Positions 1 through 9,301 of a stretch of DNA of 64,000 bases are shown here, one piece after another. Both the position numbers and the translations under genes were made by a program. A model generated the notes under the pieces. It was not told the origin of the DNA, ran no database searches, and worked only from the letters and a program-made list of their open reading frames with translations. Each line of letters begins with the position of its first letter. The stretch's first letter is position 1. Source of the DNA: Natronocella acetinitrilica (lineage in GTDB: Bacteria; Pseudomonadota; Gammaproteobacteria; Nitrococcales; Aquisalimonadaceae); assembly GCF_024170285.1 (NCBI RefSeq), contig NZ_JALJXV010000003.1, positions 62,001 through 126,000 of the forward strand, given 5' to 3'.

Positions 1-1137
1 GCGCCGAGCGCACGCCGGCGACAACCAGCTTGCCGAGCCCGGCAAGGGCGTCGGGATCCTTCTCGAGAGCCGGTAGCATCACGAAAAGCAGCCGGCGGTT
101 AAACACCACGTCCTTGAAGTCGATCTCGCCGCGGCGAAAGCCGAAGATGTGACCGTAGGTGTCGGTGAGATCGGCCATGACCTCGGTCAGCTGCATCGCG
201 AGGTAGCCGTGCTGCTCGTAGCACTTCTGCTGGAGCGCGCCCTGGGCGGCGTCGATCTCGCTGTAGCCGGGGAGCTCCGCCAGGTAGCCCTGGAGGGGCT
301 TGAGTGCCGACTCGGGGAGGTCGTTTCGCAGCGCCAGCATGATGATCTTGTCGAGCGGGATATGGGCGCGAATCGTTGCGATGTCGAGCTCGAGCTCGCC
401 GCGATCACGCAGCGTCGTCAGCGCCTTCAAGAGGCCGCCCAGCATGGCGCTCGCCCGCCCCTTCCACATCGCATCCCCGCCACCGGACTCACGCATGAGG
501 CCGACCACGAGCGAGCGCAGCTGCTCGGCATTGCCGTAGGCGAAGGGGTTGTTCGAGTTGGTGATGCGGTTGGTGTCCTCGCCGGTCCCGGTGAGGTAGT
601 TCATCACCAGCAGGTCGTCCTCCCGGCCAAGGCGCCGGCAGAGGCTGAAGGCGAGCCACCAGACCGTGTTGTCGCCCTTGCCGTCGACATAGATCGCGCC
701 TGAGCCGATCAGCATCGCCTGGTAGAAGATGCCGAGCAGAAAGCGGGTCTTGCCGCTACCGGTCGAGCCGAAGACAAGCATGTGGGTGCGGGCGTCGTCG
801 TTCGAGAACCACAGACCCGCATCGGTCTGCCGGTCGTTGCCGAAATACATGAGCCCATCGCCGCTCTGCGCAATCGGCCTGCGGAAGGGATAGGAGCGGT
901 GCTTGCTCCAGGCATACCAGGCGAAGAGGATGCCGATGATGAAGAGCACATCGAACACCTGGACCGAAAAGACGAACGGCCAGAGCGTGACGATCACGCC
1001 GAGCATGATCAGGATGAAGCCACCGGTGTCGGCGACGAAATCATGGATGCGAAAGCGAAGCGGCCGCGTATCGCGCTGAATGAGCCCGGGATTGAGATCG
1101 GCGTTGTTCTGTACGCCATGCACCTGTTCGGCCGACA
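1..1137 (-). CDS. dotL: DotL/IcmO/TrbC-type coupling protein (partial, C-terminus off window)
   Basis: Type IV coupling protein of an I-type (Dot/Icm-like) conjugation system: a membrane-anchored hexameric ATPase that passes the relaxase-DNA complex to the channel. Only the first 379 residues are present because the frame runs off the left edge. Visible in order: a short cytoplasmic start, two membrane segments at about 38-57 and 61-77, Walker A GSTGSGKT at 124-131, and DGKGD at about 152-156, the Walker-B-like motif typical of IcmO/TrbC. The start ATG at 1137 is preceded by AAGGA and an A+T-rich stretch. It lies just downstream of dotM, as trbA-trbC lie together in R64. The family assignment is firm. 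That it serves plasmid transfer rather than effector secretion is inferred from the plasmid context. Confidence 0.88.
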
Positions 1138-1186
1138 TGATGAGATTCCTTTATTTTTATTGTTATTTTTAGTGCGCGCCTGCGTG

Positions 1187-2554
1187 TCAGGCCGCACTGC
1201 GCTCGGCGACCGGCATCTGGGGGCGGATCGAATTGATCAGCGCCTCAATGGCCGCATGCACCTCGGGTCTGTTGAGCGACCGGCCAATCAGCCGCTCGAT
1301 CTCCCAGTGGGCAAACGCGCCACCGGCCTCCACAAACGGCGTCTTGCGCCCGACCGAGTGCAGGCAGTACCAGAGCGCTCGATCCTCACCCTTGAGCCAG
1401 GAGAACTCCACCGGCGCCACCACGCCTGACTTGCGCGCCTCATCGAGGAGGCTCATCAGCGCCGGGCGGACATAGCCGTGGGCAGCCATGACATCCTCGG
1501 CCACCACGCGCCGCCCGGCCTCCTTGACCGGATTTGAGCGGGCGATGGTCTTCAGGCTGCGGTCACTCAGCATCTTCTTCGTGAAGTCGATTGCCTGCTG
1601 GCGGTCGAGCGCCGCCCCAGCCTTGATCCGGCACTCCTTGCGGTGGCGCACCAGGGCTGTCGCCAGCGCATTCTTGACGGCGTTGAAGATCACCAGGCGG
1701 CCAGGGGAGAGATCCTCCGGGTCAATGCGCGTCCCGGCCGTTTTCTTCGCACCAACGAGTCCCGGGAGATGGGCACGGGCGTAGCGGCGCACCAGTCCCA
1801 TCATCGCCCGGTCGGCGAGCTCCAGGCGCGGCACGAGCATCTCCGCGATCCGCCGCTCGGTACCCGAGAGCGCCGCGAAGCCGGCATAGCGCGCGCCGAG
1901 CTGGGTGGCGAAGGAGCGCTCGGCGAGATCCCAGTCGACATCGCCACTCTTGCCATCCCAGATCGGCTGGCGGTACTGCCTGCCCTTGGGCGATTTCGCC
2001 AGCGCCTCCAGGCCCATGGGCGGCGAGAGGGTCGCGAACTCGATCGGCCGCATGGCCGAGGCGTAGCGGACCGATTTCGGGTCATCGCGATCAAGATCAA
2101 TATCAAGCGCCTCGGGATGATCGGCGGCGGCATCGCGCACGAACGGGTAGAGTGGCAGGTTGTGGCTGAGGAGCTCTTCCATGTTGAAGCGCTGGGTCAC
2201 CGACTCGGTGGCGCGAAAGCGCTTGACGCCAAGCGCGACCAGCAGGAGCCCGGGCAGCCAGCTGAAATAGCGCGCGAAGTGATTGTCCATGGCGACCACG
2301 GTATCAGGCACAATATCCGTTGACGGCGTCGTCTTCAGAAAATCCACGGCCTCGCGGATCTCAAGACTGCCGTAGACAGGCACCCAGGCGGGAATCCAGC
2401 TCACCAGGGTGAACTCGGCAATCCGCAGGTATTTCCAGGCCGCCGCGACAAAGTGGAAGTTGTGCTGGAGCACCATGACCGCGATCATCAGGATGACCAG
2501 AACCATGATGAAAAAGACGTCGTTCGTGTTGTTGTCGCTGGAGCCGCCTGCCAT
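1187..2554 (-). CDS. dotM: DotM/IcmP/TrbA-like T4BSS membrane protein
   Basis: Partner of the DotL coupling protein in the type IVB coupling complex. The 455-residue protein has an N-terminal membrane segment (about 13-30), further hydrophobic stretches near 48-60 and 91-107, and a long soluble domain that in Legionella DotM binds substrates. Family-like features include the conserved run of residues after the last membrane segment (RFNMEELLSHN, then LYPFVRD) and the early Pro/Glu-rich patch that follows it. The length fits TrbA/IcmP proteins (about 375-450). It precedes dotL by 49 bp, which again contain an A+T-rich tract, so dotL may have an extra promoter. Its own upstream region is a strongly A+T-rich island ending in AAGAGAG before the ATG. 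Assignment rests on recognition of the family and on the neighbouring dotL. Confidence 0.85.
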   Translation of the reverse strand: MAGGSSDNNTNDVFFIMVLVILMIAVMVLQHNFHFVAAAWKYLRIAEFTLVSWIPAWVPVYGSLEIREAVDFLKTTPSTDIVPDTVVAMDNHFARYFSWLPGLLLVALGVKRFRATESVTQRFNMEELLSHNLPLYPFVRDAAADHPEALDIDLDRDDPKSVRYASAMRPIEFATLSPPMGLEALAKSPKGRQYRQPIWDGKSGDVDWDLAERSFATQLGARYAGFAALSGTERRIAEMLVPRLELADRAMMGLVRRYARAHLPGLVGAKKTAGTRIDPEDLSPGRLVIFNAVKNALATALVRHRKECRIKAGAALDRQQAIDFTKKMLSDRSLKTIARSNPVKEAGRRVVAEDVMAAHGYVRPALMSLLDEARKSGVVAPVEFSWLKGEDRALWYCLHSVGRKTPFVEAGGAFAHWEIERLIGRSLNRPEVHAAIEALINSIRPQMPVAERSAA

Positions 2555-2625
2555 GAGATCGCTCTCTTATTATTATTTTAGTGTTTATATAATATTCCGT
2601 TACCGGACGGAAATCCAGACCCGGA

Positions 2626-3159
2626 TCAGCCCCCGTGCATGCGCCGCAGGACAGCCATGGGGTCCTCTGGCTCATCGCCCGCATCCTCGAAGTCCGGCGC
2701 CTCGATGACACGTGCGCCGGACGGCGTAACTATGGCGCCGGCGTCGTCAATGGCATCATCATCGGGGCGAAGCAGCACGCCTTCACCGCCCTCCCCTGCC
2801 CCATCCTCGTCATCCTCGCTCTCGGTTGGCGACGCCGCAGGGTTGGTGGGTGGCAGATCAGGCCTGCGCGGCGTCGGTGCCTGCGGTGGCGCTGTCCTTG
2901 CCGCGTGGGGTTCTGGCGCCGGCGGGCCGCCAGACAGGCTCCTCGAGGCGTCAAGCAGCGCCCCGAGCAGCAGCGGATCGGCAGCCTGGATCACCGCCTC
3001 CTGGGCGTTTCGGTTGCGCACCAGGGCGTTGTAGCCGGCCAACAGGAGCATCCGGTGGAGCTCCTGGCGGCGGCTGCGGCCGAGGTCGGCAAAGTAGTCG
3101 AGCAGATCCGCATCGAGCGGATTCTCGTCATAGAGGTTGACCGTCATGCGATGGCGCAT
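2626..3159 (-). CDS. probable ParM partner (ParR/StbB-position protein)
   Basis: A protein of 177 residues coded directly behind the actin-like parM gene, where ParR/StbB-type adaptor proteins are normally found. Such adaptors bind the centromere and cap the ParM filament. The first 70 residues are compact and could form a small DNA-binding domain (DLGRSRRQELHRMLLLAG looks helical). The remainder is Pro/Ala-rich and then strongly acidic (EDDEDGAGEGG), with no recognisable fold. I chose the ATG at 3159 because GGAGGG lies 7 bases upstream; an earlier in-frame start would overlap parM. No direct sequence match to ParR is claimed: the role comes from position. Confidence 0.6.
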   Translation of the reverse strand: MRHRMTVNLYDENPLDADLLDYFADLGRSRRQELHRMLLLAGYNALVRNRNAQEAVIQAADPLLLGALLDASRSLSGGPPAPEPHAARTAPPQAPTPRRPDLPPTNPAASPTESEDDEDGAGEGGEGVLLRPDDDAIDDAGAIVTPSGARVIEAPDFEDAGDEPEDPMAVLRRMHGG

Positions 3160-3184
3160 CGCCCACCCTCCCCCGCCGGACGCC

Positions 3185-4210
3185 TCAGGCGCCCTGCGCG
3201 GCAAGAATGAACTCGGCGTACTTGGCCATGCCCCGGGCATTGGCGAATGACGGGTCGGTCCCGATCACCTGGTTCGGGAACCAGCCCTCGAGGTGGCGCT
3301 GGATGGCCACCACGGTGCCGCCGACAAAGATGACCTGCTCGAGGTCCGCGGCCCGGCCGAGGCGGCGCATGGTCTCGCTCCTGATGCGGTTGACGGCGAC
3401 CTTGATGGCGCCCGCAGCGATCGCGCTCACATCCTGGTCCTTGCCCCACATCCGGATCCGCCCGTCGGTGAGCGCCCGGGCGAGCTCCTGGTCGTTGACC
3501 TCGACATCGTACTCCTCGCTGATCGCCTCGCGCAGGGCCTCGCGCACCGCGATCATGCCCACCTCAACCGTCGAGGAGCGCTCGGTGTCGAGCTGCCAGT
3601 CGCGGATGACCGCGATATCGGTGGTGCGACCGCCGATATCAACGATGCCGATGCGCTGTGCGACGAGCTCCTCGTTCACCTCGAGCTTGCCCGAGGCATT
3701 GCGCTGCATGACAAAGTCCATCCAGGCGGCGATGCCCTCGGAGACCACTTCATGGCGGGCGATGCGCGCAAGCGCCGTGCCGTCCTCGGCCACCACATCG
3801 TTCTCAAGCAGGTTCTGCTTCTTCTGCTTAATGAACGGCGTGTTGAGCGTGCCCTTGCGGTAGAATTTCTTGACCGGCAGACCGCTACAGAGGAAGAGCT
3901 CCGCGCCAGCCTCGACACCGGCCTCGCGCAGCGCATGGGTGACCACGGCACGGTTCATCGCGCTCAGCGGATAATCGTCGCTTGCCGTCGAGTCGGCGCG
4001 GTCGATATCCCGGCCCACCGTGTACTTCCCATCCCGGGTCTGGTACAGAAATACCGTCTTCTGCGCCGTGCCGCTAATGTCGATCCGGTTCAGCTCACCG
4101 GCGCGCGCACGCGAGGGCATCCGGAAGCTGGTGCCATCGCCAAGGACGATCTTCGTCTCATCGAAGCCGTCGTCCACGCCGGCAACGACCCACTGTTTCC
4201 TGGAAGTCAT
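3185..4210 (-). CDS. parM: ParM/StbA-type actin-like plasmid segregation protein
   Basis: Actin-family ATPase that forms filaments which push plasmid copies apart. Of 341 residues, the nucleotide-binding signatures are clear: phosphate-1 loop GVDDGFDETK at 11-20, phosphate-2 loop IVDIGGRTTD at 189-198, and an adenosine motif VIFVGGTVV near 293-301. Length is typical of ParM/StbA (320-350). The start is set by AGGAG 7 bases before the ATG, and the upstream island (4211-4262) is very A+T-rich, so this is probably the first gene of a two-gene operon with its 177-residue partner. It adds an actin-type segregation system to the Walker-type ParAB system found 4 kb away. Confidence 0.88.
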   Translation of the reverse strand: MTSRKQWVVAGVDDGFDETKIVLGDGTSFRMPSRARAGELNRIDISGTAQKTVFLYQTRDGKYTVGRDIDRADSTASDDYPLSAMNRAVVTHALREAGVEAGAELFLCSGLPVKKFYRKGTLNTPFIKQKKQNLLENDVVAEDGTALARIARHEVVSEGIAAWMDFVMQRNASGKLEVNEELVAQRIGIVDIGGRTTDIAVIRDWQLDTERSSTVEVGMIAVREALREAISEEYDVEVNDQELARALTDGRIRMWGKDQDVSAIAAGAIKVAVNRIRSETMRRLGRAADLEQVIFVGGTVVAIQRHLEGWFPNQVIGTDPSFANARGMAKYAEFILAAQGA

Positions 4211-4346
4211 GAGGGGCTCCTGGTTGGTTCTTTATATTTTTAACTTTATTAATTATACGGTACTGTTCGCCCGGAGGGAAGCACCTTGCGCAGGTAAACC
4301 TCCCAAAGGCAGCCGCAAAGGCCAGGCGACACGAGCAACGCGCGGC

Positions 4347-4355
4347 CTGTGGATA
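4347..4355 (-). promoter_or_regulatory. DnaA box (perfect)
   Basis: TGTGGATAA is the exact complement of the consensus DnaA box TTATCCACA. A second near match, TGTGGATAG, lies at 4552-4560 next to an A+T-rich segment. Together they mark a likely initiation region. Confidence 0.65.
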
Positions 4356-4399
4356 ACCCCTCATCCACGGGGCTGGTCAATCCAGCAGGCCAAGACGGA

Positions 4400-4454
4400 C
4401 AACCATCAAACAGGCGCGGTCAACCACGGAAAGCCGGAGGGCAACCATCAAACA
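4400..4454 (+). repeat. pair of 13-bp direct repeats (possible iterons)
   Basis: CAACCATCAAACA occurs at 4400-4412 and again at 4442-4454, a period of 42 bp or four helical turns, between the two DnaA-box-like sites. Such spacing places both copies on one face of the helix. Binding by the initiator is a guess. Confidence 0.45.
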
Positions 4455-5091
4455 CGCCGGTCACACGCCTAAACCACGCCTAAGATACTGACTAGGATAA
4501 TGAAAAATGCGCCTATAAGGGATACTACAAATACAAAGTAAGTTTGTACACTGTGGATAGCGGGGATAACCGATCAAGCCATGGTGAGGGGACTGGCAAA
4601 CGCCGTGATAAAGCAGTCTATCAGCAAAAGGACAACGGCAACAACGAGCCCCCGGATCTTGATATCCCGGCCTTTAGGGACCAACAGCCCAGGGCAAGAG
4701 CAAACGCCACGGCCATCCTCAAGGGATCACGGCAAGCAACACGCCCTACAGTCCGGGCCGACCTTCCATGGATGGGGCATCCATCAGACAGCGCCCCCGA
4801 TGCGTGCAGTAACGAACATCCTGAGCTCGGGTTAAACGGGCTCCTGCCCCCCGGGGAGCAGGAATGCCATGCGCTAGGAGGGTGACACCCCCGTCTGGGA
4901 GGAGTAGCCGAGCACGTCCGCGGCCGCCGAACCTGTGATGAAGCGCGAACTGGCAAGCCATCAAGCCCTGTTCGGAGCAGAATGCGGTCGCTTCACGAAG
5001 AATTCCAAGCAGGCGCAATGACCAGAATCACTCGCAAACAGGGGTCTGATTAGCGCACTCACACCCCGGAACCCTGGATTTCACCAAAAAA

Positions 5092-5501
5092 CGTGGACCC
5101 TGTCCCACACTATTGAACAACCTCCCAGCAGGTCATCCACACCCGGCAAGACACAAGGCCGGGCGAGCACGGCTTCGCATGAGGGTGAGTCACGACGGGA
5201 TTGTTCATGGACGTGGACCTTATTCCACGATTTTGAACGACCCTCCCCTACTCCCGGCTACTCAGCACCCCCCAGGATGCCCGCAAACCCCCGCCAACCG
5301 GACTTTTTCGAGAGACGATGTCCTGCGCCGAGGGGTTGTTCATGAACGTGGACCTTATCCCACAATCCTGAACAACCCCGCATGCCTGATTCGCTCGTCG
5401 CCGAATCGACCGACAACGAGCGGGCATTCCATGGGTGCGCTAGCAGGCGATTGGGGGTTGTTCACAACGTGGACCGAATCCCACGATTCTGAACGACCCC
5501 C
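5092..5501 (+). repeat. four copies of a nested palindrome, probable initiator/ParB binding sites
   Basis: Four related units at about 5092-5126, 5197-5243, 5332-5379 and 5453-5501, spaced 120, 135 and 121 bp. Each has an inner part, GTGGACC followed 3-4 bases later by the complementary CCCAC or CCAC, and an outer pair of arms. In unit 3 the arms GGGGTTGTTCA and TGAACAACCCC are exact complements; in unit 4 they are GGGGGTTGTTCA and TGAACGACCCCC. Unit 1 keeps only the right arm. They lie just past the 3' end of the rep gene. Position and design suggest sites for Rep or ParB. Confidence 0.75.
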
Positions 5502-5579
5502 TGTCAGGCAACTGTTGGAAGGCGATGTGCGGGCTGCGGTTGTTCGTGGGCACCTGGCCCGATGGCCTTCAGGCCCCGG

Positions 5580-7007
5580 CTAGTCACCCCTCTCATCGCC
5601 GCGACTGTCGATATAGGCCTTATAGCTACGCGTCCCAAGGGTCTGGTGCTCCGGATCGGCCCAGATCACGTAGCGTTCAGGGGGCCCCCGCTCAATGAGG
5701 AAATAGTAGCCATTGATCAATGCCGCACCCTTGCTCGCGACGAAACGCTCACTGAAGAGCGTGCGCAACGACCGGTAGAACTCTCGCTGCGGCCTCTTCG
5801 GATCGGTTTCCGCATGCACGAATTCCCGGGAGAGCGTGCGCGGGCTGTGCCCATGCTGAATGAAGCGGCGACAGAAGGTGGAGAGCATGAGCGCGGTCGG
5901 ATTGCGCTCGATCAACCACTCGCGCGTCATTGATGCCAGAAAGCGCCCGGAGGGGTCCTTGATTCGCCGCAGCAACTCCTCATCGAGCGAGATCCCCAGC
6001 CGCTCGGGAATGAAATGACGACCATCGTACTTCGATAGATCCGCGACCTTGGAAATAAAGCGAATACCGGTTCGCACGCGGATCATCCCATGGTAGAAGT
6101 TCTGGATTGACTCAGGGACGTGGGTGATGCGGAACTGCGTGGTCTCCCATCGCTCGATGCTGCCGAGGATGCTCCGCTTTGCCTTCCCCCCTCGCTCGCG
6201 CTCCTCGTACACATCACCAGCTCGGCGAAACAATTCAATAATCGAGTCGACGCGAATGAAAAACGGATTGACCGCTGGCGTCCCCGCCGCGATCTGGCGA
6301 TGGACCAGCGTGATGATGGCAGCGAGAACACGCAGGTCGAGCGCCGTCACCGTGCGCAAACCCTGCTGGGGGCGTACCTCCACCTGCATGCGGTAAGGGC
6401 CAATATGGACGTTGGTGACGTAGCCCTGCTCCGCCAGTGCGCTCTTCGGTGAAGAGGGCAGCGCAGAGAACAGTCCCAGAATACTGAGCGCCTCCCCCTT
6501 GATGGAGAATTTCAACTCCTCGGGGATAAAGTCACCATCCGCTTTTCGGCTGAGGTCGAGGGGGCGCTGGGACTCGATGATCTCCCTGTCATGCTCCGTG
6601 ACACTCCATCGCGCCGGAAACTGGCTGCTCGACTCGCCCTCCCCGTTGGTCAGGCCCTTGACGTTGCGCGGGTCACTGAACACGAACTCCGTGTGTTTCC
6701 CCTTGTGGGAGGCCCCGGCGTGCTTCTCGACCAGGCCGGACTTCAGCAAGGGGTTCAGCCGACGCAGAAGCGTCGATCGGGATATGTTGAGAATATCCAC
6801 CAGGGAGACAAAATCCGTTCGCCTCTCCTTGTCGTCGGCGGCAAGCTGTGTCAGGGCGTCGAGCAGTGCATGAGACTGGGCGCTGATCACGTCAGCGGCG
6901 CGCAACTCATTGTATGCGTCCATGGCCTCGCCTGGGTCAGCCACAAAGGTGAACACTGGCGGCGAGCGCTGATCCATATCCGGCGGTGGCGGCAGGACAC
7001 TGCTCAT
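5580..7007 (-). CDS. putative plasmid replication initiator (winged-helix)
   Basis: Third gene of the parA-parB-rep operon, 475 residues. The position is that of RepC in repABC replicons and the length suits an iteron- or origin-binding initiator. Residues about 65-95 read as a helix-turn-helix with a wing (DILNISRSTLLRRLNPLLK). A second globular region around 215-330 contains basic and aromatic residues. I do not recognise a named Rep family with certainty; the call comes from operon position, the N-terminal HTH and the repeat-rich origin-like region immediately downstream. The start codon overlaps the parB stop as ATGA, so translation is coupled. A general transcription regulator is the main alternative. 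Confidence 0.65.
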   Translation of the reverse strand: MSSVLPPPPDMDQRSPPVFTFVADPGEAMDAYNELRAADVISAQSHALLDALTQLAADDKERRTDFVSLVDILNISRSTLLRRLNPLLKSGLVEKHAGASHKGKHTEFVFSDPRNVKGLTNGEGESSSQFPARWSVTEHDREIIESQRPLDLSRKADGDFIPEELKFSIKGEALSILGLFSALPSSPKSALAEQGYVTNVHIGPYRMQVEVRPQQGLRTVTALDLRVLAAIITLVHRQIAAGTPAVNPFFIRVDSIIELFRRAGDVYEERERGGKAKRSILGSIERWETTQFRITHVPESIQNFYHGMIRVRTGIRFISKVADLSKYDGRHFIPERLGISLDEELLRRIKDPSGRFLASMTREWLIERNPTALMLSTFCRRFIQHGHSPRTLSREFVHAETDPKRPQREFYRSLRTLFSERFVASKGAALINGYYFLIERGPPERYVIWADPEHQTLGTRSYKAYIDSRGDERGD

Positions 7008-8065
7008 CTCCCCTCCGATGACGATTGATCAGCGTAGGCGCTTACCAGCTCCGCCATCTTCTCGGCGAGCTCATCGAGCCGATCCGCAGGAATGCGCTCG
7101 ACGGTTTTGACGGGGATGCGCACGGTGACGCCGCGCGTCGTGCGCGCACACTCCATGGAGCGCTGCCCATCGGCCAGGTGGAAGACTTGCTTTTGAGGGG
7201 CAGAAACGGGCTTTGACGCCGCTGCGGGGGGTGTGTCGTTCGACGCCGGGGGCGTAGTGCCCGCCGCAGGCCATGGGCGCCCCCCGCGTAGGGCGAACAC
7301 CGATTCACGCAACTGCTCCGGGGTGTGGATCGTCTTGTTGATTTCCGGGGCAAGCGCGACGATCTCGGCACGACAGTTTTCGGCAATGAGATCGACGATT
7401 TCGAGGCCCATCTTGGTGGCGATCTCGAAAGGGTTGCTGATCACATCGAGCACGTCATCCGGGATTGTCGCGAACTTGAGATAGCGCGAGATCGCGGCGG
7501 GGCTGGACCCAAGTGCCTTGCACGCCTCGTCCTGCGTTTTGAATATGCCGTCGGGGCCGATCGCCTTGCTGAGCGAGCGTGCGTTGGAGAGCGGCGAGGG
7601 GTTTTGGCGCTGCGTGTTCTCCTCGCGCATCAGTATGTAGGCCTCGCGATCATCAACATCACGAATCACGCAGTCTACTGCCTCCAGACCGGCCTTCTTG
7701 GCCGATGCCCAGCGCACCTTGCCGACCAAAAGCTCATAGTCGTGCTCACTGGTATCGTTCGGGGGCAGCGGGCGGACGATGATGTTGGCGAGCTGGCCAT
7801 GCTCCTTCATCGAGGTCGCTAGTCGGTCCAGGTGCGTCATCTCGTTGTCATGGCGATCGGCGTAAGCCCAGGGCCGTATCTTGTTGGGGTCAATGGCTCT
7901 GCGCTGGTAAGCGCGACGCATTCCAGGCGGCGCCGGCGCCCTGCCCTGGCCCCGAAAGGCAAGCTCGGCGACACGCGACTCTGGAAGCTTCTCACCGGCC
8001 TTCTCCGCGCGCTTGAGCTCATCGATGGCGCGCTGCTGGAGTGGGACTCCCTTCTTCCTGCTCAT
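7004..8065 (-). CDS. parB: ParB-family partition protein
   Basis: Centromere-binding, probably CTP-dependent clamp protein that loads on parS and activates ParA. The 353 residues show the ParB/Sulfiredoxin-like fold: a conserved N-terminal start (RPWAYADRHDNE, then SMKEHGQLANIIVRPL), a box resembling GERR (LLVGKVRWASAKKAG), ENTQRQNPSPL, and then an HTH (FKTQDEACKALGSSPAAISR). The C-terminal part is likely to dimerise. It overlaps parA and rep by four bases on each side (ATGA junctions), so the three proteins are made from one message. The palindrome cluster at 9.7-11.8 kb upstream of parA is the best candidate for its binding sites. Confidence 0.88.
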   Translation of the reverse strand: MSRKKGVPLQQRAIDELKRAEKAGEKLPESRVAELAFRGQGRAPAPPGMRRAYQRRAIDPNKIRPWAYADRHDNEMTHLDRLATSMKEHGQLANIIVRPLPPNDTSEHDYELLVGKVRWASAKKAGLEAVDCVIRDVDDREAYILMREENTQRQNPSPLSNARSLSKAIGPDGIFKTQDEACKALGSSPAAISRYLKFATIPDDVLDVISNPFEIATKMGLEIVDLIAENCRAEIVALAPEINKTIHTPEQLRESVFALRGGRPWPAAGTTPPASNDTPPAAASKPVSAPQKQVFHLADGQRSMECARTTRGVTVRIPVKTVERIPADRLDELAEKMAELVSAYADQSSSEGR

Positions 8066-9231
8066 GCCTCAATCCTCTGCTGCTCGACCGCATGGAGTTC
8101 TTCCTGCCAGAGCATGCGGATGTTTGTCAGTATTTCCTCGTTGACCGCATCGAACATGCGAATGGCGTTACGATGCGCCTCCATGGAGCCACGCACCTCG
8201 TCGATCTCATAGACGCTCAAAAGATCCGACGAGGCTTTGTGCACCTCGATTGTCTGGCGGACGTAATTGGCAAGAACGTAATTGCCGAACGTCTGTAACA
8301 GCATCTGGTGCGTGCGCCTCGCTTCAACGGAGTGGTCATGACGGTTGACCAGGATGCTCATCTTGCGAAGCGGGTGGTCCGGGTCATGTTGCATGACGGT
8401 CGCGAGCATCCGGAAGAACTGGACCGAGGAGGCCAAGTCAAACATGTGCGGGGTGAACGGCGCGATGATGTAGTCAGCGGACATGAAGGTGTTGAAGCAG
8501 AGCATCCCCATGCTCGGTGGCGTATCGATGACGATAATGTCGTAGTCATCGCGAACAACCTCAATCGCCTGGCGCAGGCGAAAGATGGCAGTCCCCATCG
8601 TCTCGTGGTTGTTCTCCTCTGCGATCGGCAGCATGAAGTCGGCGTTCTGGAGGTCCATCATGGCCGGCACCAGGGAGAGCTTGTGCCAGTAGGTTTCGCG
8701 GATCTTGTCCTGGATGGAGTAAGGGTCCTCCATGAGCGCATCGTAGATGGTGTCGTTCTCAACCAGGTGGAGATCGGGGACATAGCCGAAAACGCTGGTC
8801 GCCGAGGCCTGAGGGTCCATGTCCACCAGGAGCACACGGTAGCCCGCACGGGCGGCGTATTGAGCAAAGTACACACTGCAGGTGGACTTCCCTACGCCGC
8901 CCTTGAGGTTCGAAAATGAGACGCGTAGGGCACGGGAGCCTGCCGGGCGTGACACCTGAATGTTGAGGATCTTCCTGATACGGTCAGCGTCGGCTAGGCT
9001 GTAGACACGGCGGTTTAGTGCTCCGCTCTTGACGGTGCGGGGCGCTGGCAGCGTACCCGCTTTCTCAAGATTGCGAATATGCTGCGTGCTCACGCCAACG
9101 AGCTGGGACAACCGACTGATGCCGAATTCCGGGAGTGTTTTGCGATAGTTCGGCTCGGTCAACGCATTGAGGAGAAACTCATGGAGGTGGGCGCCGGAGG
9201 CGGAGAGATTAGCGAAGCTTTGATCGTCCAT
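8062..9231 (-). CDS. parA: ParA partition ATPase with N-terminal MerR-like HTH
   Basis: Walker-type ATPase that positions plasmid copies on the nucleoid together with ParB. The 389-residue protein begins with a DNA-binding domain at about 32-90 (ISRLSQLVGVSTQHIRNLEK, then NRRVYSLADADRIRKIL), which resembles MerR-type winged helices found in large ParA/RepA proteins that repress their own operon. The deviant Walker A LKGGVGKST is at 109-117, followed by DMDPQAS and IDTPPSMG. GGAG lies 6 bases before the ATG. Upstream sits an inverted repeat (9302-9341) that could be its own operator. It leads the parA-parB-rep operon, the same order as repABC. Confidence 0.92.
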   Translation of the reverse strand: MDDQSFANLSASGAHLHEFLLNALTEPNYRKTLPEFGISRLSQLVGVSTQHIRNLEKAGTLPAPRTVKSGALNRRVYSLADADRIRKILNIQVSRPAGSRALRVSFSNLKGGVGKSTCSVYFAQYAARAGYRVLLVDMDPQASATSVFGYVPDLHLVENDTIYDALMEDPYSIQDKIRETYWHKLSLVPAMMDLQNADFMLPIAEENNHETMGTAIFRLRQAIEVVRDDYDIIVIDTPPSMGMLCFNTFMSADYIIAPFTPHMFDLASSVQFFRMLATVMQHDPDHPLRKMSILVNRHDHSVEARRTHQMLLQTFGNYVLANYVRQTIEVHKASSDLLSVYEIDEVRGSMEAHRNAIRMFDAVNEEILTNIRMLWQEELHAVEQQRIEA

Positions 9232-9301
9232 TGGGACTCCATTGTAGGCAGTTCTCGCGAGCAGTGTCGCTAAAAAGCATATTTATCAAGAAGTTCATGG
9301 G

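Larger units (their letters stand above)
4211..5579. other. non-coding region, candidate replication origin and incompatibility region
   Basis: About 1.37 kb without a convincing gene between parM and the initiator gene. It holds a perfect DnaA box, an 8/9 match, an A+T-rich segment at about 4490-4560, a 13-bp direct repeat and four copies of a nested palindrome, listed separately. This combination beside a rep gene is what one expects of a plasmid origin. Function is inferred. Confidence 0.6.
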
